Origin: Flavobacteriaceae bacterium
GTDB lineage: Bacteria; Bacteroidota; Bacteroidia; Flavobacteriales; Weeksellaceae
Length of the DNA: 64,000 nt
NCBI GenBank assembly: GCA_004359435.1
Contig: PTET01000002.1
Location: 84,278-148,277, forward strand
Direction of reading: 5' to 3'
Below the pieces are notes generated by a model. That model ran no database searches and was not told where the DNA came from. It was given only the letters and a program-made list of their open reading frames with translations. Of the stretch, positions 1 to 10,245 are shown piece by piece; the first letter of the stretch is position 1; each line of letters begins with the position of its first letter. A program made the position numbers and the translations under genes.

Positions 1-176
1 TTTTTTAAAATATCGATGAGATTATCTACATCAACAATTCGAGGAATGTTGGTAATGGTTACTTTTTGATCGGTCAAAAGTACTGCGCAAAGTACTTGTA
101 AGGCTTCGTTTTTGGCTCCTTGTGGGGTTACACTTCCACTTAGTTTTTTTCCACCTTTGATTTTAAAAGACTCCAT
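1..176 (-). CDS. murA: UDP-N-acetylglucosamine 1-carboxyvinyltransferase, N-terminus (runs off window edge)
   Basis: Reverse translation MESFKIKGGKKLSGSVTPQGAKNEALQVLCAVLLTDQKVTITNIPRIVDVDNLIDIL matches the MurA N-terminus. Confidence 0.93.
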   Translation of the reverse strand, partial: MESFKIKGGKKLSGSVTPQGAKNEALQVLCAVLLTDQKVTITNIPRIVDVDNLIDILK

Positions 177-797
177 TTAGATTCGATTTTTGTTTCGATT
201 TTTGTTTCGATTTTTATTGTTTTTTTTGGGTTTAATCTCACGTTGATCAGAGAGATCTACAAAAGCCAAAACAGGAAAATCGCGTTTAAATTTAAGTGCA
301 CCATCAGACATATCCTCCACATGCTGCCAAATTATGCTATCTTCCACATGGTCTTTGTTCCATTTTAGATAGCATTTTTTCATGTAGTTTGCCGTTGCGA
401 TGGTTAGTGCATCTTTTTTATCTCCGTCTTCCAGTTGAGAGGTTTGCTCAATTAAACTTTGCACGTTTCTTCCGTAATAGCGGTATTTGTAATTGGGAAC
501 CGGATAGGGAATTCTATCGGGCTTGGTGAACAAAACTTCTTTGGTTGGAGTTTCAACGGGACAGTCCACCTGAAGCTGAAAATCGGACATAATAAACAGC
601 TGATCCCAAAGTTTGTGTTGAAAATCGGGAATGTCTCTAAGATGTGGATTTAAGGTTCCCATCACAGAGATGATGTAATGGGCAAATTGATTTCTTTTTT
701 GGCGGTCTTCAATGGTTAGACAATGATCTACCATTTGTTGGAGATGTCTGCCGTATTCAGGGATAATCAATTCTTTTCTCGAAGTGTTGTATTGCAT
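177..797 (-). CDS. DUF4290 domain-containing protein
   Basis: MQYNTSRKELIIPEYGRHLQQMVDHC...; its stop codon directly abuts the murA start codon. Confidence 0.85.
   Translation of the reverse strand: MQYNTSRKELIIPEYGRHLQQMVDHCLTIEDRQKRNQFAHYIISVMGTLNPHLRDIPDFQHKLWDQLFIMSDFQLQVDCPVETPTKEVLFTKPDRIPYPVPNYKYRYYGRNVQSLIEQTSQLEDGDKKDALTIATANYMKKCYLKWNKDHVEDSIIWQHVEDMSDGALKFKRDFPVLAFVDLSDQREIKPKKNNKNRNKNRNKNRI
182..216. repeat. 12-bp tandem repeat (TTTCGATTTTTG, about 3 copies)
   Basis: attcgatttttgtttcgatttttgtttcgattttt; encodes the KNRNKNRNKNR tail of the DUF4290 protein. Confidence 0.85.
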
Positions 798-1033
798 GGC
801 TCAAATGTACAATTTTATCTAAAATAGGAGAATTAAATCTTTGTCAAAATTTTATTTTCATGCGGTTTTGGTTTTATAACCCAAAAGCCTCCCCGTTTTA
901 AAACCCCTTTATTTTGGGTAGAATCACTAAAGAAAATCTTAAAAATCAATTGCAGTTTTGTAACATCAAACCACTTATCCAACCCATAGAAATCTATGCA
1001 AAAAATCTACCTAATTTATTAAAATTGATTCTC

Positions 1034-1649
1034 ATGAGCAAGAAGTACTTAACATTGTTAACCGCATTTTTGGGGACAATGTCATATTCACAGGTAGGTA
1101 TTGATACCAACAATCCTGCTGCCACCCTAGATGTAACAGGGAAAGCAACCTCAGCCACGACCATTGATGGAGTAATTCCACCAAGGCTAACCGGAAATCA
1201 GCTCAAGGCCAAAGATGCAGTCTATACAGCGGCCCAAACCGGAGCCATTGTGTATATTTCTGCGGCAGCATCTCCCACAACAACCAAAACCGCCAATGTA
1301 ACCAGTGCAGGGTATTATTATTTTGATGGAACGATTTGGAAAGGTATGGGCGGAGCTTCTCCATCTGCAGCGTACAAAATAGCAGGTACCATTCCAACAA
1401 CAGGAACCACGGGAATTACTTCATATACGGATGAAGCAGGGGTTTCTACCACAACGCTTCCATCCAATGATTGTTTCTTTTAATGGGAATTCTGCAATGG
1501 CAGTCAATACTTTTGCTACGTTCAAAATTACAACTCCAACCAGAATCAGAATTGGAACCAGAGATGAAAGCGATGTAGTTAAAATCGAAAAAGGACCTGC
1601 TACAGGTATGCCCAATGTATATACGCTTGCTATTTTGAAATTGGAGTGA
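1034..1649 (+). pseudogene. Secreted hypothetical protein interrupted by a frameshift
   Basis: Signal peptide MSKKYLTLLTAFLGTMSYSQVGIDTNNPAATLDV... stops at 1483; coding-like sequence FNGNSAMAVNTFATFKITTPTRIRIGTRDESDVVKI continues in the next frame to 1649. Confidence 0.65.
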
Positions 1650-1670
1650 TAGTATAACCTCCATTAAATT

Positions 1671-1703
1671 AAAAAACCGTTTCCTTTTGGATACGGTTTT
1701 TTT
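1671..1703. terminator. Stem-loop with T-run
   Basis: AAAAAACCGTTTCC-TTTT-GGATACGGTTTTTT. Confidence 0.75.
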
Positions 1704-1733
1704 GTGTTTTCTAGCGATGATTTATTTTAATAT

Positions 1734-2447
1734 TTAAAACTCCATTGGCACTTCCATAAGCAATATTTTGCTGTTTTTTTGGGCTTTGATTTCAAAAGAA
1801 GGGGTTTCCCAAATCCCAAGGGCATCACGGAAAGAAAGTTTTTGGTTTTCCACCTCAAATTCTCCTTCTATGTTGAGCACAAAAACACCGTTTTTGGGGT
1901 CTTGTAAGGTGTAGGAAAGGGTAGTGTCCGAAGAAAAATCACCCATAAAAAACCATGCGTTTTGGTGAATCCAAACCCCTTGATCTTCCTTGTTTGGGGA
2001 GAGAATTTGGTAAATTTCATTTTCTTTTTTGAGACTCGAAATCTTGATTTGGTCGTACCTAGGAGTTACATTTCTTTGATTTGGTATCACCCAAATTTGA
2101 AACAACTTCACCTCTTGGGTTTGGCTGGCATTGAATTCACTGTGCTGAATTCCAGTTCCAGCACTCATCACTTGTATGTCTCCACTTTCAATGGTGGTTC
2201 CATTTCCCATGCTGTCTTTGTGAGCCAATGCCCCAGAGGTAGGAATGGTGATGATTTCCATATTGTCATGGGGATGGGTAGCAAAACCACCTCCACCAGC
2301 AACGGTATCATCATTGATTACCCGAAGTGCTCCAAAATGCATGCGTCTTGGATTGTAATAAGAGGCAAAACTAAAATAATGTTTGGCATTGAGCCATCCG
2401 TGGTTTGCAAATCCTCTTTGTGATGCTGGGTGAAGTTCTGTTTTCAT
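1734..2447 (-). CDS. Pirin family protein
   Basis: FGALRVINDDTVAGGGGFATHPHDNMEIITIPTSGALAHKDSMGNG...IQVMSAGTGIQHSE. Confidence 0.93.
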   Translation of the reverse strand: MKTELHPASQRGFANHGWLNAKHYFSFASYYNPRRMHFGALRVINDDTVAGGGGFATHPHDNMEIITIPTSGALAHKDSMGNGTTIESGDIQVMSAGTGIQHSEFNASQTQEVKLFQIWVIPNQRNVTPRYDQIKISSLKKENEIYQILSPNKEDQGVWIHQNAWFFMGDFSSDTTLSYTLQDPKNGVFVLNIEGEFEVENQKLSFRDALGIWETPSFEIKAQKNSKILLMEVPMEF

Positions 2448-2665
2448 AGTATAGATATTTTACTTGTGATGTAAATTGAGCTTTATTTAATTGTTGTAAG
2501 TGCAAATGTTGTATATACAAATATATAAATTTATTTTCAAGGATTCAAATCAAAATGGATATAATTCAGACGATTTATTTGATTCAAAAAATTAGTTTTC
2601 ATCGAAAATATCTTTAAATTTAAAACATTCAAATCCATTTTCACAAAGAAAAAATTAAACAAAAG

Positions 2666-4573
2666 ATGAGTGATTATATCCTTGAGAATCTCGAACATTA
2701 TTTTAAGATGTACAACAAATCGGTTCGGTCTCCCAAAAAATTTTGGAGTCAAATAGCCGATGAAAACTTTACTTGGTGCCAAAAATGGGACAAAGTATTA
2801 GAATACGACATGCAAGAAGCCCAGTTCAAATGGTTTTTGAATGCCAAAGTGAATATAACCAATAACTGTTTGGATAGACATTTGGCCAATTCTGGTGATA
2901 AAACCGCCATTATTTTTGAACCCAACGACCCCAAAGAAGAAGCCCAACACATCACCTATAATGAGTTGTATGTAAGAGTTTCCAAGATGGCAAATGTATT
3001 GAAAGATCAAGGTATTCAAAAAGGAGACAGGGTTTGTATTTATTTGCCAATGATACCCGAGCTAGCAGTTTCGGTTTTGGCTTGTGCCAGAATTGGTGCC
3101 ATTCATTCGGTTGTTTTTGCAGGATTTTCGGCCACTGCAGTTTCTTCTCGAATCAACGATTCTTCTTGTAAAATGGTAATTACCTCAGACGGAAGTTATA
3201 GAGGAAGCAAAGCCATCGATCTAAAAGGCATTGTAGATGAAGCGCTTGAGAATTCTCCCAGTGTAGAAAAAGTTTTGGTGGTACAAAGAACAGGAACAAA
3301 GGTAAACATGAAGGAAGGTAGAGACATTTGGCTCAAACCTTTGTTGGATGCTGCTTTGGCTAACAATGTTGCTCAGGTTATGGACGCCGAAGATCCGCTT
3401 TTTATTTTGTATACTTCCGGTTCTACCGGTAAACCCAAAGGCATGGTACATACCACCGCTGGGTACATGGTGCAAACAGCTTATTCTTTTAAAAATGTGT
3501 TTAATTATCAGCAAAACGATGTCTATTGGTGTACCGCAGACATTGGATGGATTACAGGACATTCTTATATACTATACGGTCCACTTTTAAATGGAGCTAC
3601 AACCATTATTTTTGAAGGAGTGCCTTCTTATCCAGATTTTTCACGTTTTTGGCAAATCATCGAAAAACACAAGGTCAATCAGTTTTATACAGCTCCAACT
3701 GCCATTCGGGCTTTGGCAAAAGAAAGTTTAGATTTTATTCAACCCTATTCATTGGAATCTTTAAAGGTGATAGGTTCTGTGGGAGAGCCCATCAACGAAG
3801 AAGCTTGGCATTGGTACAACACCCATGTTGGAGGAAAACGTTGCCCGGTGGTAGATACTTGGTGGCAAACCGAAACTGGAAGCATCATGATTTCTCCCAT
3901 TTCTTTTGTTACTCCAACCAAACCTACCTATGCTTCGCTTCCTCTTCCTGGAATTCAACCTGTTTTGATGGATGAATTGAAAAACGAAATTCAGGGAAAT
4001 CAAGTAACAGGCAGTTTGTGCATCAAATTTCCATGGCCCAGTATGGCAAGAACCATTTGGGGCGATCATCAGCGTTATAAAGAAACCTATTTTACCGCCT
4101 TTCCCGGGAAATATTTCACTGGCGATGGGGCACTAAGAGACGAAGTGGGTTATTATAGAATTACCGGTCGAGTGGATGATGTAATTATTGTTTCTGGACA
4201 CAACTTGGGTACAGCTCCCATCGAAGATGCTATCAACGAGCATCCTGCCGTGGCAGAAAGCGCCATTGTTGGATTTCCTCATGACATTAAAGGAAATGCC
4301 TTGTATGGTTACGTGATTTTAAAAGAAGTAGGTGAAGCCTTAAACCAAGGAAACTTAGCCAAAGAGATCAACCAGTTAATATCCGACCAAATTGGCCCCA
4401 TTGCCAAATTAGATAAAATACAGTTTGTAAGCGGTCTCCCTAAAACCCGATCAGGCAAAATTATGCGAAGAATCTTACGCAAAATAGCTGAAGGTGATTT
4501 CTCTAATTTTGGAGACATTACCACGCTTTTAAATCCCGAAATTGTAGAAGAAATCAAAAATGGAAAGGTCTAA
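2666..4573 (+). CDS. acs: Acetyl-CoA synthetase
   Basis: Motifs YTSGSTGKPKG, WWQTETGS, TGDGA, GRVDDVIIVSGHNLGTAPIE, KTRSGKIMRR; full length 635 aa. Confidence 0.95.
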   Translation: MSDYILENLEHYFKMYNKSVRSPKKFWSQIADENFTWCQKWDKVLEYDMQEAQFKWFLNAKVNITNNCLDRHLANSGDKTAIIFEPNDPKEEAQHITYNELYVRVSKMANVLKDQGIQKGDRVCIYLPMIPELAVSVLACARIGAIHSVVFAGFSATAVSSRINDSSCKMVITSDGSYRGSKAIDLKGIVDEALENSPSVEKVLVVQRTGTKVNMKEGRDIWLKPLLDAALANNVAQVMDAEDPLFILYTSGSTGKPKGMVHTTAGYMVQTAYSFKNVFNYQQNDVYWCTADIGWITGHSYILYGPLLNGATTIIFEGVPSYPDFSRFWQIIEKHKVNQFYTAPTAIRALAKESLDFIQPYSLESLKVIGSVGEPINEEAWHWYNTHVGGKRCPVVDTWWQTETGSIMISPISFVTPTKPTYASLPLPGIQPVLMDELKNEIQGNQVTGSLCIKFPWPSMARTIWGDHQRYKETYFTAFPGKYFTGDGALRDEVGYYRITGRVDDVIIVSGHNLGTAPIEDAINEHPAVAESAIVGFPHDIKGNALYGYVILKEVGEALNQGNLAKEINQLISDQIGPIAKLDKIQFVSGLPKTRSGKIMRRILRKIAEGDFSNFGDITTLLNPEIVEEIKNGKV

Positions 4574-4588
4574 ATAGAGGTGTTTTTT

Positions 4589-5857
4589 CTATTTGGACTG
4601 AAGCATTTTAAAAGAAAAATATCCCAACAGAAGCATCAAACTACCCAGCAAAACCCAAAGCAAAATCGAATTTTTTTGGTTTTTAGCAGGGGCATTTTTT
4701 TGCCCTATTGCAACTACATTTTTGTCTAGTTCAACTGGGGTAAGATTTTTTGAAAGCGAATCTTGAAAGTAGGCGATATCGTATTTTGGGGAGATTAAAC
4801 TAGAGTCTCCATAGGTAACATAATAACTTTCTGCTTTGGGAAATCGAACATAAAAAACAGGCAAACTACCCAAAACTTGGGTTTGAGCAAAACTCAGAGG
4901 TTCGTTGGGTCCGTTTTCGATGATGATTTTCAGCTTTTTTAGCCTTGTTTTGGGAAATGTATAAGTAGATGATTTTCCATAAACAAGATTTGTGTTTAAA
5001 AGGTTTTCCATGGGATAAATTACGCCTTTTTCGGTTTTTATTCCCTTAAGATTGTAGGAAATAGAAATGGGGCGATGATATTCGAAATTTGAAGTGGGAA
5101 AAAGTGCAATTTTGGATATTTCAACTGCCATTGGAAAATCCAAATCAATGGTGGTGGTTTTGTTTTTTTTGTCCTGAATCACCCTTTGATTTTGAACCGA
5201 AAATTCCATCAAACTTTCTTGAGTCGATTTCTTTGTGGTAAGCCCTGCTGATACCAATTTTGGGTCTATGTTTGATGCGATGAAAACCCTGTAATAACTG
5301 TAATTAGAGGGTGAAAATCTCAGGGTAGTGGAGCGTAAATGTTCCGAATTGTTCTCTAGGGAAACCAGTCTTTGGTCTTGGCTTAAAGTAAACCACTCAG
5401 ACTGATTGAAACTACCTTCAACGGTGGTTTTCCAGTCAAAATTAGATTGATTTAAGTTTAGCTCGATGCTTGAGATAGTAGAATTTTGATGTACCTTGAA
5501 AGTGTAATAGTATCCGTTTTGGGTTTTGGATTGGTTTAGAAGCTGAAATTCTATTGATTGTTCTTTAGACTTGTTTTGATTGTCCAAAAGAAAGTAGGGC
5601 ACTTCTAAGGTTTTGCTGTCTTTGGTTATAGCCCAAATTCTTAAATCTGAATAATCCAAATTGGTGTAGGCCAAAGCCTCTTTGGGAAGAGTGAGACTAT
5701 GCCACTGAGAGGTAACGCCTAAAACAGATTGTTTGTAGAGCGTATTTTTGTTTTCAGATTTTTCTTGTCCCTGAATGGTTGAGACAAAAAAGAGAAAAAT
5801 AAAGGATATAGCAATGTCAATCGACCTTTTCATCTTGAAAAAATTTATTGTAAACAT
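4589..5857 (-). CDS. DUF3999-like membrane protein
   Basis: Signal peptide, beta-rich body, single C-terminal TM helix, and adjacency to a DUF2339 gene. Confidence 0.65.
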   Translation of the reverse strand: MFTINFFKMKRSIDIAISFIFLFFVSTIQGQEKSENKNTLYKQSVLGVTSQWHSLTLPKEALAYTNLDYSDLRIWAITKDSKTLEVPYFLLDNQNKSKEQSIEFQLLNQSKTQNGYYYTFKVHQNSTISSIELNLNQSNFDWKTTVEGSFNQSEWFTLSQDQRLVSLENNSEHLRSTTLRFSPSNYSYYRVFIASNIDPKLVSAGLTTKKSTQESLMEFSVQNQRVIQDKKNKTTTIDLDFPMAVEISKIALFPTSNFEYHRPISISYNLKGIKTEKGVIYPMENLLNTNLVYGKSSTYTFPKTRLKKLKIIIENGPNEPLSFAQTQVLGSLPVFYVRFPKAESYYVTYGDSSLISPKYDIAYFQDSLSKNLTPVELDKNVVAIGQKNAPAKNQKNSILLWVLLGSLMLLLGYFSFKMLQSK

Positions 5858-7675
5858 AAGACATCAAAAGTAACAAAATACCAAGCGAAACAAGCACCAA
5901 GGTTTTTTCTAGGGTAGAAAGATCGATTAGATCTACCACAAAGAGTTTGACAAGAGTAACCCCAAAAAGTGCCATCGAGGCCAGTCTAAGGTGTTTTTTC
6001 TTTGTTCTAATTCCAAGGAAAATCAGAACAAGTGCATAAAGTCCCCAAAGAATAGATTTTTGAATCGAAAAAGGAGAGGCGTATCCCAACTTATCTAACC
6101 AAAAATCAAGTTCAATTCCCAAAAACAGCAAAATACTTCCATGGGTAACTAGCTCCAAAATCATGTTTCGGGTTGGATTTTGGTTGAACAGATTTAAATT
6201 GCTTTGAATGTTTTTAAGGATATAAAACATGGCTCCATAAAACACATAAGGCATAACAAGAAGGAACTTAGATGCTTGAAAGTAAGCATTGGGTCTAAAA
6301 TAGGTATCTCTAAAATCCCGAGTAATTTGGTTCGAATTTATAATGATGCACAAAAATATCACAGTAAAACTCACCCAGAGAAAATCTGCCAGACCTTTGT
6401 CTTTGAATTTTTTAAGGTTCAAAAAGGAGATTCCCCCTAAGAACAATAAGAAGTAACCGGCAAGTACCGAATCATTAAAAATTATCAAACTTGGGTTTTT
6501 TTCTGAATTTTGGCCAGTGATATCAATGGCAGAGGAGTCTATCCAGCGGCTAAAAACAAGATTAATTTCTCTAAAGAAGGTATAAAAGAGTACCACGGTA
6601 AAGCAAATCAAAAGGATTTTTAAAGCTGCTTTCCAATTGTCTTTAATTGGAGCAAGGGCGGTGGTTTTGGGGTTTCTGTAAAACAGATTCGCAAGCCAGC
6701 CCAAACAAAAAACATAAACCAAATTGGTGGCAAACATAGAGTTGAAGAAGGCTTTCCTGTATCCAAAATAACTTGCATCTTCCCAATCTTGCCAAAGGCT
6801 AACAAGGGCGATTAAAAACAGAGGATATGCAAAATATTGGTAAAGTGGAATTTGTTTTTTTACCCCAAGGGTAAACAAAAGACAGGTTTGAAGGATCCAA
6901 AAGATGCTCACAAAATGTCCTTCCAATTGAATGGGTACTGCTATGGTAACAAAAAGCAGTACCATAGAACATAAGCACCCACAATTCCCAAATGAGCAAT
7001 GATGGGTTTGTTGAAATTAAGAGCTGCAATCACAGAAAAAACCGTAAAAACAAACATCAAACCAAAACTTAGGTATTTTGAGAAAATCCCATAAAATTCG
7101 TGGGCAGAAAAGGTTACAAAATACATGATGGCAATGGACCCGCCCACAAGTATCGCCGAAAAATTTAGGTATTTTTCCTTGAGTTTCATTCCTGTTAAAA
7201 GTAGTGCCAAAGACATAACATAACCTGAGATTATTCTAACAATCGGCGGAACCAAATTGTTTTCTATTGAATATTTCATTCCGATTATAACACCAAACAG
7301 CAGCACCAAAATCCCGATTTTGCTGATAATACTGGTTCCAATCAAAGATTCAACCTGAGAAAAAGACTCCAAAAATTCTTCGAATACAGACGGGGTCTTT
7401 GCTTTTTCAACCGTTTTTTTGTTGCTAAAAATGTTTTGAGAAGGTGCAGATACAACCCACTTTTCATTTTCTTTTGAAGCTGGAATTTTGGCTATTTCTG
7501 GCTGCTCTTTGGAATGTTCTGCTTTGGGAAGCCGTATTGAACTTTGATCCTGTGTTTCTGATAAAAAGTCTAACTCCTTTTGTAGATTCTGTATTTTATC
7601 GGAGAACCTTTTTTGGTCCATCGCTAGCTGTTCCAACTGCATTTTCAGTTGAAGGATTCTAGGGTCTGTTTGCAT
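5817..7675 (-). pseudogene. DUF2339 membrane protein, split by internal deletion/frameshift near 6960
   Basis: N-terminal part 6941-7675 (coiled coil + TMs, ...HLGIVGAYVL) and C-terminal part 5817-6965 (LLFVTIAVPIQLEGHFVSIFW...) lie in different frames; the middle TM region is missing. Confidence 0.75.
6934..6967. repeat. Nested inverted repeats at the DUF2339 junction
   Basis: GGTACTGC(6934-6941)/GCAGTACC(6956-6963) and CTATGGTA(6941-6948)/TACCATAG(6960-6967). Confidence 0.8.
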
Positions 7676-7720
7676 TTTTTTTGGTTTGATCCAAAGAACA
7701 AGGTAAGTAATTTTTTTGGG

Positions 7721-8665
7721 TTATTTTATAACCCTCACTTCGTTGATGAGGACTATGGGTTTGTTGGATATCAGTTTTAAAGCCATCACTCCTAGAAAAG
7801 AGGTGTATTTTCTGCCTTGAAACTCATACCACCAAAGGGATTGATACACAACACCCTGTTTTTCCATCAAATTGAACCAAATTTTGTCTTTTCCTTGGGT
7901 GATGCATTTGGACTGGGTGATTTTGTAACCGTTTCCTGTCCAACAAACCAAAGGTTTGTGGGTTGGAGTTTTGAGGTAAACCAATTTGCCAGCAGTCTCG
8001 ATTTTGTACACCTCTGGATTGACCCAAGTTCCATTTTTGTGGTTGTAAGTTAAATTTTCTATTTGCAGAGGAGCAGATTGATTGCCGAATTTCGTGTTCA
8101 AACTTATAAATGCGACAATTGATAAACAAACAGATATAACCCAAGGGGAAATTCTGGTTGATTTATGGATAGATTCCTGTTTTTCGGGCTGAAATTGGTT
8201 TATCAAAAATGCCATCGGCACCAACTGATACAAGACAAAACAGAAGATTCCTACGCTATAATGGAGCAAGTTTTCCTCTGTACAGTCAAGCAAAATCAGA
8301 GTAACAATCCGAAAATAATTGGAAAGGATATTGAAAAAAACAACCAAAACGGCAAAAACCAAAATTTGACCCATTCTGTATGTTTTTTGATGTTTCTTCT
8401 CTTCTAAGGTAAGCAAAATGGCACCCAAAAGAAGGCCAGTTTTGAACATGGAAAGCCCCATACAGGCAGTGTCGATGGAAATTTTTGCACCTCCAATTAC
8501 AAAATTGACACCCTCTACTTTTTGAATGTCCACAAAATTCTTGAGTGAAAAATAGACAACAGAACAAAGGGCTTGTTTGATTTGTGAAGTAGAATATTTT
8601 TCTTTTGAAAGTCTTACTGGATTCAAATGAACTGTTCTCAGAAAATTGAATTCTGGAGAGAGTTT
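7721..8665 (-). pseudogene. xrtN: Exosortase N (XrtN)-like, N-terminal TM region missing
   Basis: Exosortase core retained: DTACMGLSMFKTGLLLG, FFNILSNYFRIVTLILL, LLHYSVGIFCFVLYQLVPM (Cys, Arg, His); 5' part lost at the junction with the upstream VIT gene. Confidence 0.75.
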
Positions 8666-10109
8666 CTGCATGATTCAAATTGGGTCCTTTTATCTTCAAA
8701 CTTTGATAGAAGAGCCTATTTCCCTCCAATTTTAATGGAGTGGTAAACCCGCATTTGAAGGTTCTTGGAAGATCAAACGAAATGGGAAAAACCCTTACAA
8801 CCACTTTGTTTCCTTCTCTCCATTGCATCAGAGATGGGTCACGTGCTTCAACAGCTACAATTTGTTTGTAGGCTTTTTGGGCTTTTTCTTTGGTTGTCAG
8901 AACTCCTTTTCTTTCCACTCCATTTACCCAAAGCGAAAGAGAAGTGGCAACTGAACCTTCTGGTAGTTGAAACGAATAAATGGCTTCTTTTTGTCCCCAA
9001 GCGTTGATTTGGCTTGCAACATCAATGGTGATTTCAGTGTAGGCAAGTCTTTCTTTTTCAAAGATTTTCACATCTTGTTTGATGTTTTTGGTCACCAAAT
9101 CTTTTCCACTCCAAAGTTGTTCTTCGGTTTCCAATCTGTTGTCAAAATTGGATTTTAAGATATTGATTCGGTCGTCTTCACTCAACCCCAAATCTTTTGT
9201 AAACATTAGTCCAATATTGTAAATCGGGTTGTGGGTTCTTCTTTCATTGAATTGTTTCATTCCCAATCTTCTGCTTCCAAAAAAATTGTCCATGCTGTTG
9301 GTGCAGATATAAACGATGTCTTTCTTCAACAGAATATTGTTCAAAAAACCTGGTTTCAAGTTCTGGGAAACTTTGATATAAGCAGGCAAATCTTCCTCAA
9401 TATCAAAAGATTTGGTGATGAGATTTTCTTTCAATTTGCGGCTTTCAATATTCAAACTCACCACAAAAACCACCAAACCAAAAAAAACGGTGAGGATTCC
9501 AGACCAGAAGAATTTTTGGTTTGTTCTCTGTTCAGAAAGTTCTTTTTTCAATTTGACTATGTGAATGATTGTAACCACAAAAGGAACCAATCCATAGAAG
9601 CCCAAACCCAATGCCAAAACTCCAAGTAGAGAAATTGGCATGATAGGGATGAGATATACAAGATAATACAGAATCAGGACAAAAGTCGCCCCATTGAAAA
9701 AGTACACCAGTGGGTTGATTTTTTTGTTCAACAAATCAGAATACACAAAAAAGTTTGTAAAACAGAAGCAGAAGGTTGCCACATACACCCAAATGGGAAG
9801 ATTCTCAAAAATCCCCATCAACACATTGGTGCAAAAACATCCAACAAACCAATTGAGTATCAAAAACGGCATCAGATGCAAATATTTGTCTCTTGTTTTT
9901 TTTCTCCATATCAAAATGGTTATGGTAGTTCCATAAGAAAGTTCAAACAAGAGACCCAGAAAGCAGAGCATCTCTATGTCTCGAAATTCCATGTGTAAAC
10001 CAATCAAAGAGATTGTAAACAATACAAAACTCAATAAACTCACAATCACACTTACCCAAACACCAGGTTTATGTTCATGATTTTTGAGGATTTCAACTAT
10101 ATTTTTCAT
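8665..10109 (-). pseudogene. XrtN-system VIT-domain protein, C-terminal half missing
   Basis: Multi-TM N-terminus then VIT-like ASQINAWGQKEAIYSFQLPEGSVATSLSLWVNGVERKGVLTTKEKAQKAYKQIVA...PSLMQWREGNKVVVRVFPI; coding breaks near 8665 and the rest of the 607-aa ORF is out-of-frame read-through of xrtN. Confidence 0.72.
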
Positions 10110-10245
10110 TGCAAATAAGTTTTAAGTTAAAAGTACTTTGAAGTACAAAGCTAAATATATTTTCGAAACCAAAAAGAAAAATTGAAAAAATAATCACTAG
10201 AAGAAAAAAATGTCATTTTGAAAAGCCATGAAAATGAGTTAGATT

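Noticed and set aside
2798-3019. Short antisense ORFs in acs
   Set aside because: Overlap strongly conserved acs coding sequence; no start context or domain similarity
8286-8660. C-terminal part of the 607-aa ORF 8286-10109 as a genuine protein domain
   Set aside because: It is out-of-frame translation of the XrtN coding sequence (Cys/Phe-rich, no family resemblance); the xrtN frame is the real one here
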